A stretch of 64,000 nucleotides of DNA from Caenimonas koreensis DSM 17982 (GTDB lineage: Bacteria; Pseudomonadota; Gammaproteobacteria; Burkholderiales; Burkholderiaceae_C): assembly GCF_009646335.1 (NCBI RefSeq), contig NZ_WJBU01000005.1, positions 124,001 through 188,000 on the forward strand, read 5' to 3'. Below are positions 34,643-43,642 of the stretch, in pieces. The notes beneath the pieces were generated by a model. The model saw nothing but the letters and a program-made list of their open reading frames with translations. It had not been told where the DNA came from and ran no database searches. Position 1 is the stretch's first letter; the number at the start of each line of letters is the position of its first letter. Both the position numbers and the translations under genes were made by a program.

Positions 34643-35530
34643 GTGACGCCAACCCTATTCATCGGAATTGCCACCTGGAACAGCGCGCGCTTTCTCGAGC
34701 CGTGCCTGGCGCGCATTGCCGCCACCTGCTCCACATTCCCCTACCAGGTCGGCATCGTGGACAACGGCTCCACGGACGGCACCGTGGCACTTGCGCGGTC
34801 CAAGGGCTGCAAGGTGGAAGTGCGCGAATCCGTCTTCCCGGATGCATTGAACAGGCTCGTGGGCATGTCCGATGCGCCGTACACGCTCTTCATGCACTCA
34901 GACACCATGCTCATGAACCCCGACTGGTTCGAGGTCTGCCGCGCCAAGCTGCAAGGCACCCATGCCTTGATCTCGCCCCAGGACATCGGCTGCGGCCCTT
35001 TCACGCGGCCCTGGGGAAAAGGCATGCCGGAAAGCTCATTCATGCTGTTCCGCACGCCCGACCTCAAGCGCATGCGCTACGTGCGCTGGGTACGCCGCTT
35101 TCGCATCCGGTGGCCGCAGCGCGTCGTCAATTTCTATTCGAACCACGCTACGCACTTCCTGCCCGATGAATTGCAGCGGCGCGGCCTGACCTGGGTGCCG
35201 ATGAAGGTGCATACGTCGCGCTACTTGCCCGAGACGCTGTACACCCCCGGCGCCAACGTGAAGTGCTGGTCCGACGAGCTCGCGCATCTCGAATACGGCC
35301 TGGGCAATTTCTACAGCGTCGATGGCGTGTTCACCCACTATCACAACTGGTATGAGCGCCTGCTGGACAACGAGCATTCCAAACGCCAGCCGGACCAGTC
35401 GGGCATTCCGCTTGACTACGTGGGCCAGCGTTCGCGCCAGTTCCTCGCCGACCTTGCAGCCGGCCAGGTCAACTACCCTGACGTGACCACGCCCGAACGA
35501 GAGCCGGCGGCGATCCCCGTTACTGCCTGA
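34643..35530 (+). CDS. GT2-family glycosyltransferase
   Basis: A 295-residue GT-A fold glycosyltransferase starting at GTG 34643, with GAGGA upstream. N-terminal nucleotide-binding part: FIGIATWNSARFLEPCLARI, then VGIVDNGSTDGTVAL. The LFMHSDTMLMNPDWF segment holds the metal-binding HxD in place of DxD. The C-terminal region has GIPLDYVGQRSRQFL and no membrane span. Probably adds one residue of the repeat or side chain; donor and acceptor unknown. Confidence 0.85.
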   Translation: MTPTLFIGIATWNSARFLEPCLARIAATCSTFPYQVGIVDNGSTDGTVALARSKGCKVEVRESVFPDALNRLVGMSDAPYTLFMHSDTMLMNPDWFEVCRAKLQGTHALISPQDIGCGPFTRPWGKGMPESSFMLFRTPDLKRMRYVRWVRRFRIRWPQRVVNFYSNHATHFLPDELQRRGLTWVPMKVHTSRYLPETLYTPGANVKCWSDELAHLEYGLGNFYSVDGVFTHYHNWYERLLDNEHSKRQPDQSGIPLDYVGQRSRQFLADLAAGQVNYPDVTTPEREPAAIPVTA

Positions 35531-35542
35531 GCCGCCGCAGAC

Positions 35543-36430
35543 ATGAAGTTCAGCCTGGCCCTTTGCACCTACAACCGAAGCGCCATGCTGCAGCGCGCGC
35601 TGGCAAGCCTGGCTGCCTGCCAGGAGCCGGGCTGCGAGTGGGAACTGCTGCTGATCGACAACAACTCCAGCGACAACACGCGAGCGGTCGCAACGTCGTT
35701 CGAAGGCCGGCTGCCTCTGCGCTACATCTTCGAGCCCACACAGGGCTTGTCCGCCGCGCGCAATCGCGCCGTGGCCGAATTTGCGGGCGAGGTGCTGCTC
35801 TTCACCGATGACGACCTGGCCTTCGATGACGACTGGCTGCGCGTGTACACCCAGGCGTTTGACGCGCAGCGCGAAGCCGGCTGGTTCGGCGGGCGCGTGC
35901 GCCCTTTCTGGCCGCACGGCACGCCGCGCTGGCTGCACGACGAGAACCTCGCGCTGCTCACGGGATTGATGGTGCGTTTTGACCTCGGCGATGAAAGCCG
36001 CGCGTTCGCCGCCCACGACCCTTCGCCCTTCGGTGCCAGCTTTGCCCTGCGTCGCAGCACCATCGGCAGCACGGGCGAATTCCGCCACGACCTGGGCGTC
36101 AAGGGCGCCGTCCCCGGCCGGGGTGAGGAAGCCGAGTACCTGGCCAGGGTTCGGGCTGCGGGCGTGCCGGGTCACTATGTGGGGCAGGCGAGCGCCTGGC
36201 ACTGGCAGGACCCTGAGCGATTCCGCTGGCCCTACCTCTATCGCTATGGCGTGCAAAAAGGCATCACCGAGCGGCGCACGGGCACTGCACGTCCGCCCGC
36301 GGGCGCCACACGCCTGCGCGAAGCAGCATTCGCCTTGAAGGCGGCCGTCCAGATGGGCAAGGGCCGCGGCGATCGAGCCCGCCAGTGCGTCATCAACATG
36401 GGCATCATGCGCGGCTTGCGCGAAGGCTGA
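35543..36430 (+). CDS. GT2-family glycosyltransferase
   Basis: A 295-residue GT-A transferase with the classic opening FSLALCTYNRSAMLQRALASL, then WELLLIDNNSSDNTRAV, GLSAARNRAVAEFAGEVLLF and the metal-binding TDDD (FTDDDLAFDDDWL). The acceptor part contains PFGASFALRRSTI and a catalytic-base candidate in GRGEEAEYLARV, then AWHWQDPERF. It belongs to the NAD-independent WcaA-like group. The gene lies 12 bases after one GT2 gene and 6 bases before the damaged acyltransferase. Confidence 0.88.
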   Translation: MKFSLALCTYNRSAMLQRALASLAACQEPGCEWELLLIDNNSSDNTRAVATSFEGRLPLRYIFEPTQGLSAARNRAVAEFAGEVLLFTDDDLAFDDDWLRVYTQAFDAQREAGWFGGRVRPFWPHGTPRWLHDENLALLTGLMVRFDLGDESRAFAAHDPSPFGASFALRRSTIGSTGEFRHDLGVKGAVPGRGEEAEYLARVRAAGVPGHYVGQASAWHWQDPERFRWPYLYRYGVQKGITERRTGTARPPAGATRLREAAFALKAAVQMGKGRGDRARQCVINMGIMRGLREG

Positions 36431-36436
36431 ACCTCA

Positions 36437-37012
36437 ATGCAACGCAGCCACGAAATCGATGCACTGCGCGGCCTGGCGATCATCAGCGTGCTGCTCGCCC
36501 ACTTCCGGGTGCTCGTTCCGGTCGACTGGGCCATCTACGACTGGTTCCGCATCGTCGCCTACATGATCGCCCCGCGATTCGCAGCCCGGATCCCGCTGGG
36601 GCGCATCCTGTGCATTGCCCTGCTGCTGATGCTGCTGGCCGTGCCGGCAAGAATTCTCACCTCAGGCGTCGCCTATACCGTCGTTGGCTTGCTCGGCGGC
36701 GGCGTCGTGCTCATCGGGCTGGCCGGCAAGGGATGGGTGCCTGATCCTGCGGGCGTGCTCTCGTGGATAGGGCGCCGCTCGTATGGCCTTTACCTCGCGC
36801 ACGGACCGTGCATTGCCGCCACGCTCGAGCTGCAACTGCCCGCACCCGCGCGCGTCGTCGTCTGGCTGGCGCTGACGCTGGGCGTCACCGAGCTTCTCTA
36901 CCGCTATGTCGAGCTGCCGCTCATCGCACAGGGCAAGCGCCGCGCGCAAGCACTGGAGGCACACCCGCGGCTCGACACGCAGGCCGCGGCCACTTCGAAA
37001 GCTTCCGCGTGA
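36437..37012 (+). pseudogene. Acyltransferase-3 family remnant with the middle of the protein missing
   Basis: The 191-residue frame starts like an OafA-type acyltransferase (SHEIDALRGLAIISVLLAHF) and ends like one (LSWIGRRSYGLYLAHGPC, then LLYRYVELPLI), but family members have 340-400 residues. The VDLFFVISGF second span and the Arg-rich catalytic loop are absent; after residue ~25 the sequence jumps into what looks like the last four membrane spans. The frame is intact, so this is an in-frame internal deletion. It is probably inactive as an acyltransferase, although translation may be kept because the next gene's GTG overlaps its stop (GTGA). An unusual short family member cannot be excluded. 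Confidence 0.7.
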
Positions 37013-38205
37013 GTGACGGCCGCCGCACCATCGTGATCGTCTCACCCGACCTGGGCGCGGGTGGAAGCGTGAGCGATATCGCGATGCGCCATGCACGCGA
37101 GCTGGCCGCGAACCACCGCGTCATTCTCATGAGCCGCAGCGCGCCACAAGCGGTGCCGGCCCGCGTTGAAATGATCACGGTGGTTGCGCGCCGCTGGAAC
37201 TGGCTGCGGCGGTTTTGCCATGTGCCCAATGAAGTGTCGTTCGCGCTCGCCGTGCGGCAAGCGCTGCTGCGGCTGCACGAACACTCGCCCATCGACATCG
37301 TCTGGTGCCACAGCCACGCCACTGCGGCGCTGTCGGCAGCGCCGCTGCGGCGCCTGGGCGTGCAGTCTTTCATGACGGCGCACGGCGACATCTTTGACCG
37401 GCCGGCCGGCACCTACTCGAGCGAACTCGCGTGGTTCTATCGCCAGGTAACACCGGCTGCGTACCGGCTGTCAGATCGCGTCCAGGTGCTGAGCCCGGCG
37501 ATGCGCGACCGGGCCATCGCCAGCGGCGCTGCGCCCGCGCGCATCCACGTGATTCCCAATGGGCTCGATGCTGCAGAAATCGGCGTGCCCGCCGACACAC
37601 CGCCGCGCCCGGCCGAGTCATTTCTTCCCGGCCACCGCTTGCGCCTGCTTTTTGTCGGAAATCTCCTGCACGTCAAAGGCCCGGACGTACTGCTGCACGC
37701 CGTGAGAATTCTTCGTGACGGCGCCGCAGGCAGCCTCGATGCAAGCGCCTGCTTTGTTGGCGGTGGCCCGTCGGGCGAGCTTGAAAAGCTTGCTGCGCAA
37801 CTGCGCCTGGGCGATCACGTGCGCTTCCTTGGCAGCCAGCCTCGCACCGCCCTCGGCCCACATTACGCCAACTGCGACATCGTCTGCATCCCGTCCCGGT
37901 CCGAGCCGCTTTCACTGGCCGCACTGGAGGCCATGATGTGCGGCGCGCCCGTGGTCGCATCACGAACCGGTGGGCTTGTGACTGTGGTGACGGACGGCGT
38001 GACAGGCTGCCTCGCCAATCCGGGCGATCCGCAAGACCTGGCCCGCGCGATCCGCCAAGCCGCCTCCTCGCGGGAGCATCTTGCGCAGATGGGCCTGCAC
38101 GGATTCGAGAAAGTCCGGCGCGAGTACAGCTGGCCCCAGGTTGCTGCGCAGTTGCAAGCCATGGTGGACGGCGCATCAAACGACTCACCGATACGGGCAT
38201 GCTGA
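37009..38205 (+). CDS. GT4-family glycosyltransferase
   Basis: A 398-residue GT-B enzyme starting at GTG 37009 (GTGA overlap). N-terminal: TIVIVSPDLGAGGSVSDIAMRHA with the G-G-x-x loop. Middle: MTAHGDIFDRPAG, VQVLSPAMRDRAIASG and IHVIPNGLDAAEI, the standard GT4 linker. Donor domain: LRLLFVGNLLHVKGPDVLL, ACFVGGGPSGELEKLAAQL, VRFLGSQPR and IPSRSEPLSLAALEAMMCGAPVV, with the E(x7)E pair intact. A conventional retaining glycosyltransferase of unknown sugar specificity. Confidence 0.9.
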   Translation: MSDGRRTIVIVSPDLGAGGSVSDIAMRHARELAANHRVILMSRSAPQAVPARVEMITVVARRWNWLRRFCHVPNEVSFALAVRQALLRLHEHSPIDIVWCHSHATAALSAAPLRRLGVQSFMTAHGDIFDRPAGTYSSELAWFYRQVTPAAYRLSDRVQVLSPAMRDRAIASGAAPARIHVIPNGLDAAEIGVPADTPPRPAESFLPGHRLRLLFVGNLLHVKGPDVLLHAVRILRDGAAGSLDASACFVGGGPSGELEKLAAQLRLGDHVRFLGSQPRTALGPHYANCDIVCIPSRSEPLSLAALEAMMCGAPVVASRTGGLVTVVTDGVTGCLANPGDPQDLARAIRQAASSREHLAQMGLHGFEKVRREYSWPQVAAQLQAMVDGASNDSPIRAC

Positions 38206-39707
38206 AGCAACTCGCCGACCGGCTCTCGCACCCCGGGCAGGGACATCCGCGCGGCCTGCGCATCGGCGCAATCATCCTTGTCATGCTCTGCGCCATCGGT
38301 GGCGGCACCCTGTCGCTTGCACCACTGGTGTGGACCGATTCGACCACCTTCGTTTCCTCCGCGCTGGCCACGCTCAACACAGGCTCATTGCAGCTGCATG
38401 CAGGCCGGGGCGCCGGCTATGTGGCGCTGCTGGCCGGCCTCTTCGCAGCGGGCGGCACGATGACAGCTGCTGTGCTTGCGCAGCAGGTGGCCTGGTGCGC
38501 GTCGATGGGCCTGATGGCGTTCGTGGTCGTTCGCATGCTGCCCCTGGGCTACGCGCTTTTCGTCATGGCGCTGGCCTTCTACCCGGGGCTGCAGCTGTTC
38601 AACAACCTCATCCTCGCCGAGTCGCTGTATGCCTCGACACTGGTCGCGGCACTTTGCCTCATCGTGCTGGCCACCACGTCAAAGCGGCCACGCATGGCCT
38701 GCCTGTTGCTGGCCGTTGCCATCACGCTCACGGCCATGGCGGCGTTGCTGAAGGCGCAAGGCATCCCCGTGTTTGCGGCGGTGGGCGCGATCTCGCTGTG
38801 GATTGCATGGCGCCAGCGCTCAAGCATCACGGCCGCGGTGGTCGTCATGTCGCTCGCCGCCGCTTCCGTGGTGCTGGCCGCTTCATTGGGCACGAAGTAG
38901 AAGTCGCAAGACCCCACGTCAGCGGTCTTCGCGACGAAGACACTCTTTTGCATCCACCTTGATCTTGTCCTCGCATCCGACACCACGGCAGCTTTCGCGG
39001 CCAGCACGATGGGCAGTCGCGCGCCGCAATTCATGGCCATGCTGGAGACCGACCTGCGCTCCAAGGAAGGTGAATTCAAGACCCTCGGGTTCTATGCAGA
39101 CAAGTGCCAGTACGACATGGCGATGGATCAACTCGGTATCACCGGCGCGGGCCTGGGGGCCGAGGGCCTGAGCCGGTGGTACCGGCAGGCGTTCGTCAAG
39201 GCCGTGCTGCGCCATCCGCAGGCGTACATCGCGAAGGTGGCGCGCCAGATGGTTTACGGGCTGAAGATGTCATTGCCGCCCTTGGGCCTCACGCCCTCGT
39301 ACGGGTCGGAGCCTGCGCAGCTGGCCATGGTGGAGGCGATGCTCGACAAGGCCGGCGTCACGCGCGGCGCTCAAGAGGGCCATGAGCGGGTGAGCGCCCC
39401 ACTGTTGGCCCACGCTGACAAACTGGCCGGTCCCGTTCTTCGCGCTGCTTCGCTCGTCGCATCGCTGGCCATGGTCGCATCGCTCGCCGGGCTTGCCTGG
39501 CGCCGCTGGCGCGCGCACCCGCTTGCAGCGCCAGCGGCAATCGCCTCACTCGTCTGGTTCGCGCAGATTGGCGGTGTTGCACTCACCCATACGCTGGACA
39601 TCTGGCGATACATCAGCCCGGTGGCGCCAGCAGCCATCATGGCACTGGCCCTGACCATGCGCATCGCCATTGACATGAGCCGGCAGCGCTCTGACACCGC
39701 CGCTTGA
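38199..39707 (+). pseudogene. Polytopic membrane protein (GT-C-like) interrupted by an in-frame TAG
   Basis: One reading frame of 503 codons runs from ATG 38199 to the stop at 39705-39707, broken only by TAG at 38898-38900 (codon 234). Residues 1-233 contain about six membrane spans, with WTDSTTFVSSALATL and GAGYVALLAGLFAAGG near the start, and LFNNLILAESLYAS. After the TAG the frame continues without another stop (KSQDPTSAVFATKTLFCIHL, then TMGSRAPQFMAML and a C-terminal membrane pair LAMVASLAGLAW and IGGVALTHTLDIWRYIS). The layout resembles GT-C or PMT-like glycosyltransferases that use lipid-linked sugars. Either a nonsense mutation, a sequencing error or read-through; a restart at ATG 39009 is possible. 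Confidence 0.75.
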
Positions 39708-39932
39708 CGAGTGCGCCGTGCTTTTCAAGCGGCTACATGCTCCTTCCTGCGGGGTCATTCCTTGCAGACCGCACTGTCATTGCCGACGACAATTCACGGA
39801 TGTCGGCGATGCAGGGTGCGAGCGTGCAGCCGCGGGCAAGGCGCCATAGCGGGGCACTCGAATGAAGCGACAATGGCGGCATCCCGGCGCCAGCAGCCGC
39901 CCTCCTCGTGCGTTTCTCGAGTCCCGTCTCAC

Positions 39933-40892
39933 ATGCCTGAAGTCTCTGTGGTCATGTCGGTTTACAACGGCGAAGCAGCATTGCCGTCGACCCTCTCCAG
40001 CTTGCTCCAGCAGACCGGATGCGACTTCGAGATCATCGCCATCAACGATGGCTCCACCGATCAATCCGGACAGGTGCTCGATGCGTGGGCAGCTGAGAAC
40101 CCCCGGCTGCGCGTGTTTCATCAACCCAACCAGGGCCTCACGCGCGCCCTGATCCGCGGCTGCAACGAGGCCAGCGGCGAGTTCATCGCACGCCAGGACG
40201 TGGGTGACGCCTCGCGGCCCGGCCGTCTGGCCGCGCAGGCCCGGCTGCTTCGCTCGGATCCATCGCTCGTGTTTGCCGGTTGCCGCTACGCGCTGGTCGG
40301 GCCGGGCAATGAGCCGCTGACGGACGGCGAGCCGCCGCAAGGGGCCACCACCGACAGCGGCCTGCGCAACCAGGACGGCAGCGCAGTGGCGAGCCCTCAT
40401 CACGGCACGGCCATGTTCCGCAAGAGCGCCTATGCGGCCGCAGGCGGGTACCGGCCCGAGTTCTACTATGCGCAGGATGTGGACCTGTGGTCCAGGCTCA
40501 TCGACCAGGGCGATTTCGGGCAAGTGCCCGAGGTGCTGTACCAGGTGAAGTTCGACCTGGACAGCATCACCGCCAGCCACCGGGCCGAGCAGCAAAGCCT
40601 GCGCGCACTGGTGGCGCACGCCAGGGCGCTGCGATCGCAAGGGCGCAGCGATGCGCCTGTGCTGGCGCAGGCCCAACGCATACGCCCCGGCGGAAGCAGC
40701 CCTGTGCCGCCAGCACCGCGGCGCGACTCGCGCCCTGCCGCCAACTACTTCGTCGGCAGCTGCCTTGCCAGCCGTGGCGACCCACGCGCCAAGAGCTACC
40801 TGACGCAAACCGTGCGCGCCAAGCCCTTGCACATCAAGGCCTGGTTCAAGCTGGCGAAGCTGGCGCTCAGCCCGTCAAAGCGCGCCCTATGA
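39933..40892 (+). CDS. GT2-family glycosyltransferase
   Basis: A 319-residue GT-A transferase with the family opening MPEVSVVMSVYNGEAALPS, then FEIIAINDGSTDQSGQVL, GLTRALIRGCNEASGEFIAR and QDVGD at the metal site (variant of DxD). HHGTAMFRKSAYAAAGGYRP and YAQDVDLWSRLID hold the likely catalytic base. The last ~80 residues form a helical, Arg-rich extension. The frame opens at 39711, but homology begins at ATG 39933; ATG 39873 is another option, and neither has a strong ribosome-binding site. The 225-base gap upstream is the largest in the locus; I see no convincing promoter in it. Confidence 0.85.
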   Translation: MPEVSVVMSVYNGEAALPSTLSSLLQQTGCDFEIIAINDGSTDQSGQVLDAWAAENPRLRVFHQPNQGLTRALIRGCNEASGEFIARQDVGDASRPGRLAAQARLLRSDPSLVFAGCRYALVGPGNEPLTDGEPPQGATTDSGLRNQDGSAVASPHHGTAMFRKSAYAAAGGYRPEFYYAQDVDLWSRLIDQGDFGQVPEVLYQVKFDLDSITASHRAEQQSLRALVAHARALRSQGRSDAPVLAQAQRIRPGGSSPVPPAPRRDSRPAANYFVGSCLASRGDPRAKSYLTQTVRAKPLHIKAWFKLAKLALSPSKRAL

Positions 40893-41752
40893 GCGATGTG
40901 CGTGCGCTCGTGTTGTGCTGCGACGGGTTCTACCAGACCCACATCCTGCAGCAGGCCGCCCGCCACCTGCACCTCGTGGGTTTCGTGCTCTACAAGGGCA
41001 TGGAAGCCAGGCAAGGTTTGCTGCGGCGCATGTGGCGCTACGCCGACCCGCGTGCGCTGGTGCGGCAGTTGCAGGCGAGATTCCTGCTCAAAGGCTACGA
41101 GCCGCGCCTGCAAGCCATGCAGCGCGAGGTCTTCCATGAAGGCGGCCAGCCGCCGACCTTGCCCGACAGCGTGCCGCATCTCGTCACGCAGGACATCAAC
41201 AGCGTCGAAGTGGCCGACTTCATCCGCCGCATGAAGCCGGACATCGTGCTGGTGAACGGCACGCAACTGCTGCGCGCACCGATCCTCGAGTTGATTGCGC
41301 AGATTCCGCTGGGCATCATCAACCTGCACACCGGCCTGTCGCCGTATTCGCGCGGGGGCAACTGCAATCTCTTCATGCTGCTCGAAGGCCATCCCGAGCT
41401 GGTCGGCGTCACCGTGCACCACATCGACGCGGGCATCGACAGCGGCGACATCATTCTTTCTGCGCAGGTGCCGATCCTTGAAGGCGACACGTTTGAAATG
41501 ATCGATGCCCGCTCGTTTCACCTGGGTGCGCAGTTGCTGGTGCGCGCTGCGCAACAACTCGCCGCAGGGCGGGCCGCGCGCGTCAAGCAGTGGGAGGCCG
41601 GCAAGCTGTTCCTCAAGCGCACCGGCTATGTCTATGAGCCGTATCACCGCCTGGCCGCCAACCGCCTGCTTGACCGCGGCCTGGCCCGCGAGTACCTGGC
41701 GAACAAGGCCTCACGGGACGCAGGTGTGCGCACCATCGGGGCGGCCCCATGA
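40889..41752 (+). CDS. Formyltransferase-family protein (sugar N-formyltransferase-like)
   Basis: A 287-residue protein of the methionyl-tRNA/sugar formyltransferase fold, using N10-formyl-tetrahydrofolate. The catalytic triad is present: N145 and H147 in IINLHTGLSPYSRGG and D184 in HHIDAGIDSGDII, with spacing as in the family. No tRNA-binding C-terminal domain is present, and the setting among glycosyltransferases and next to a deacetylase suggests N-formylation of an amino sugar rather than Met-tRNA. The first ~110 residues are more divergent than usual. It overlaps both neighbours by 4 bases (ATGA). Confidence 0.85.
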   Translation: MSDVRALVLCCDGFYQTHILQQAARHLHLVGFVLYKGMEARQGLLRRMWRYADPRALVRQLQARFLLKGYEPRLQAMQREVFHEGGQPPTLPDSVPHLVTQDINSVEVADFIRRMKPDIVLVNGTQLLRAPILELIAQIPLGIINLHTGLSPYSRGGNCNLFMLLEGHPELVGVTVHHIDAGIDSGDIILSAQVPILEGDTFEMIDARSFHLGAQLLVRAAQQLAAGRAARVKQWEAGKLFLKRTGYVYEPYHRLAANRLLDRGLAREYLANKASRDAGVRTIGAAP

Positions 41753-42744
41753 GCGCGCTGGCCAGCCGCATTGCCAATCGCGCGAAAGACCTGCTCTTTG
41801 TGGCGCCGCTGGACAGTCATTGGCGCCGCGCTTTGCGCGGCAAGGTGATGTGCCTGCTGTATCACCGCGTTGACGACCCGGCCCATGTTCCGTACCTCGA
41901 ACAATTCGGCGCGCCGAGCATTCCGCCGGATGAGCTGGCCCGCGAACTGCGCTTCCTCCAGGGCCAGGGTGCGAAGTTCATGACGCTGGCCGACCTGCGC
42001 CAGGGCGAGTTCCCCGACCCATCGCAGTTCGGCGTCATCGTGAGCTTTGACGACGGGTTTCGCGACAACTACACCGCCGGCCTGCCGGTGCTCGAACAGC
42101 TCGGCATTCGCGGCGTGATGTTCCAGTCCACCGGCATGGTCGATGCGCCCAGCCTGCTCTGGGAACACGCGCTTTACTGGCTCTGGAGCGATCCGCGCAG
42201 CCGCGAAAGGCTGGAGCGCCTCGTGCGTTCACGATTGGCCGACATGACGGCGTCGCAGGGCCCCGCTTTGCTGACTCGCCTTCGTGATGAGCTGCCGATG
42301 ACGCAGCTCGAAGCCATCCTGGCCGAGTTGACCGCAGGCGATGCGAGCGCCGCCGCGCTGGTGGAGCAGGCACGCCGCCTCTATCCACGCGCCAGTGACG
42401 TCACGCAGGCACATCGCCACGGTCACGAGCTGGCCAGTCATGGCCATCACCACTATCCGCGCCGATCCATCGACGGCGCCACGTTCGAAGCCGAGCTGGT
42501 GCGCTCCATCGACGTGCTGACACGACTGACCGGCACGGCACCTGGCGCGTTTTCCTATCCGTTCAACAGTTACCTGCCGGGCGATGCAGCGCTTTGCGCG
42601 CAACACTTCAAGCAGGTCGCCACCGTTGATCGCGCGCTGATCGATCGCTCGAGCGATCCGCACGCGCTGGCGCGGTTCACCTGGCCAGGTCCGCATCGCA
42701 ATGGCTTGCGCAGGCGGCGCTGGTTACTGACGGGGCGCATCTAG
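41749..42744 (+). CDS. Polysaccharide deacetylase (NodB-fold)
   Basis: A 331-residue carbohydrate esterase family 4 protein that removes N- or O-acyl groups from sugars. NodB motif 1 is SFDDG at 99-103 (catalytic base Asp and metal-binding Asp) and motif 2 is SHGHHH (H231-x3-H235) after HGHELA. MCLLYHRVDDP near the N-terminus and GAFSYPFNSY toward the end are also typical. No signal peptide is seen, so it probably acts in the cytoplasm on lipid-linked or nucleotide sugars, which fits coupling with the formyltransferase gene (4-base overlap): deacetylation would free an amine for formylation. That order of events is inference. Confidence 0.88.
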   Translation: MSALASRIANRAKDLLFVAPLDSHWRRALRGKVMCLLYHRVDDPAHVPYLEQFGAPSIPPDELARELRFLQGQGAKFMTLADLRQGEFPDPSQFGVIVSFDDGFRDNYTAGLPVLEQLGIRGVMFQSTGMVDAPSLLWEHALYWLWSDPRSRERLERLVRSRLADMTASQGPALLTRLRDELPMTQLEAILAELTAGDASAAALVEQARRLYPRASDVTQAHRHGHELASHGHHHYPRRSIDGATFEAELVRSIDVLTRLTGTAPGAFSYPFNSYLPGDAALCAQHFKQVATVDRALIDRSSDPHALARFTWPGPHRNGLRRRRWLLTGRI

Positions 42745-42745
42745 C

Positions 42746-43642
42746 ATGGCCATCTCGCCCGGCCTGGAGCCGATTTCCATCGTCATCCCGACCTACATGC
42801 GCGACCAGGTGCTGGTCGACACGCTCGTGCATTTGCTGCGGCTGGAGCGCCGCGCCGCCGAGATCCTGGTGGTGGACCAAAGCGCCTCGCATGATGCAGC
42901 CACGGCCGGACAGCTTCAGCGCATGCACGACGCCGGCGACATCCGCTGGGTGCGTTTGACGGTCCCGTCCATTCCACAGGCCATGAACAAGGGGCTCGTG
43001 CTGGCCTCGCAGCCGTTCGTGCTGTTTCTCGACGATGACATCATCCCCGACGAGGGACTTGCCGCGCAGCACGTGCTGGCGCACCGCGAGCATCCGGACA
43101 TCATCGTGGCGGGCCGCGTCATCCAGCCCTGGCAGGAAGGCACGACGCCGCCAGAGGCGGAGCCGTTCAGCTTCTTCGGCACGCACCCTCGCTGGATCAG
43201 CGAGTTCATGGGTGGCAACTTCTCGCTGTCGCGTGAACTGGCGATCCGGCTGGGAGGGTTTGACGAAAACTTCGTGCGCGTTGCCTATCGCTTCGAGGCC
43301 GAGTTCGCGCATCGATTCATCAAGAGCGGACACCGCATCCGCTTCACGCCGGCCGCGTGCATCCATCACCTGAAGGTGGCGGCCGGCGGCACCCGCATGT
43401 ACGGTGAACACCTGACGACCTGGCGGCCGGATCACGCCGTGGGCGCGTACTACTTCGGCCTTCGAACCGGATCTGCCGGGGAATTTGTCTCGCGGCCGTT
43501 GCGGTCCGTGGTCACGCGCTATCACCTGCGACACCCGTGGCGCATTCCGGCAACGCTGCTCAGTGAGTTTTCAGCAATGGTTTGGGCGATGATGCTGTAT
43601 GCGAAAGGGCCCAAATTTGTCGAACCAGAACCTGGCCAATGA
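42746..43642 (+). CDS. GT2-family glycosyltransferase
   Basis: A 298-residue GT-A transferase: ISIVIPTYMRDQVLVDTLVHL, EILVVDQSASHD, SIPQAMNKGLVLASQPFVLF and the metal site LDDDIIPDEG. FMGGNFSLSREL and GGFDENFVRVAYRFEAEFAH supply the acceptor side and catalytic acid. The C-terminus carries a short hydrophobic stretch (AMVWAMMLYAKG) that may associate with the membrane. It begins 1 base after the deacetylase stop and overlaps the next gene by 4 bases. Confidence 0.88.
   Translation: MAISPGLEPISIVIPTYMRDQVLVDTLVHLLRLERRAAEILVVDQSASHDAATAGQLQRMHDAGDIRWVRLTVPSIPQAMNKGLVLASQPFVLFLDDDIIPDEGLAAQHVLAHREHPDIIVAGRVIQPWQEGTTPPEAEPFSFFGTHPRWISEFMGGNFSLSRELAIRLGGFDENFVRVAYRFEAEFAHRFIKSGHRIRFTPAACIHHLKVAAGGTRMYGEHLTTWRPDHAVGAYYFGLRTGSAGEFVSRPLRSVVTRYHLRHPWRIPATLLSEFSAMVWAMMLYAKGPKFVEPEPGQ

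Noticed and set aside
39708..39932. Promoter or small gene in the largest gap of the locus
   Set aside because: Only a 6-bp inverted repeat (GCCGAC/GTCGGC) with a 14-base loop and no promoter-like boxes or supported short frame.
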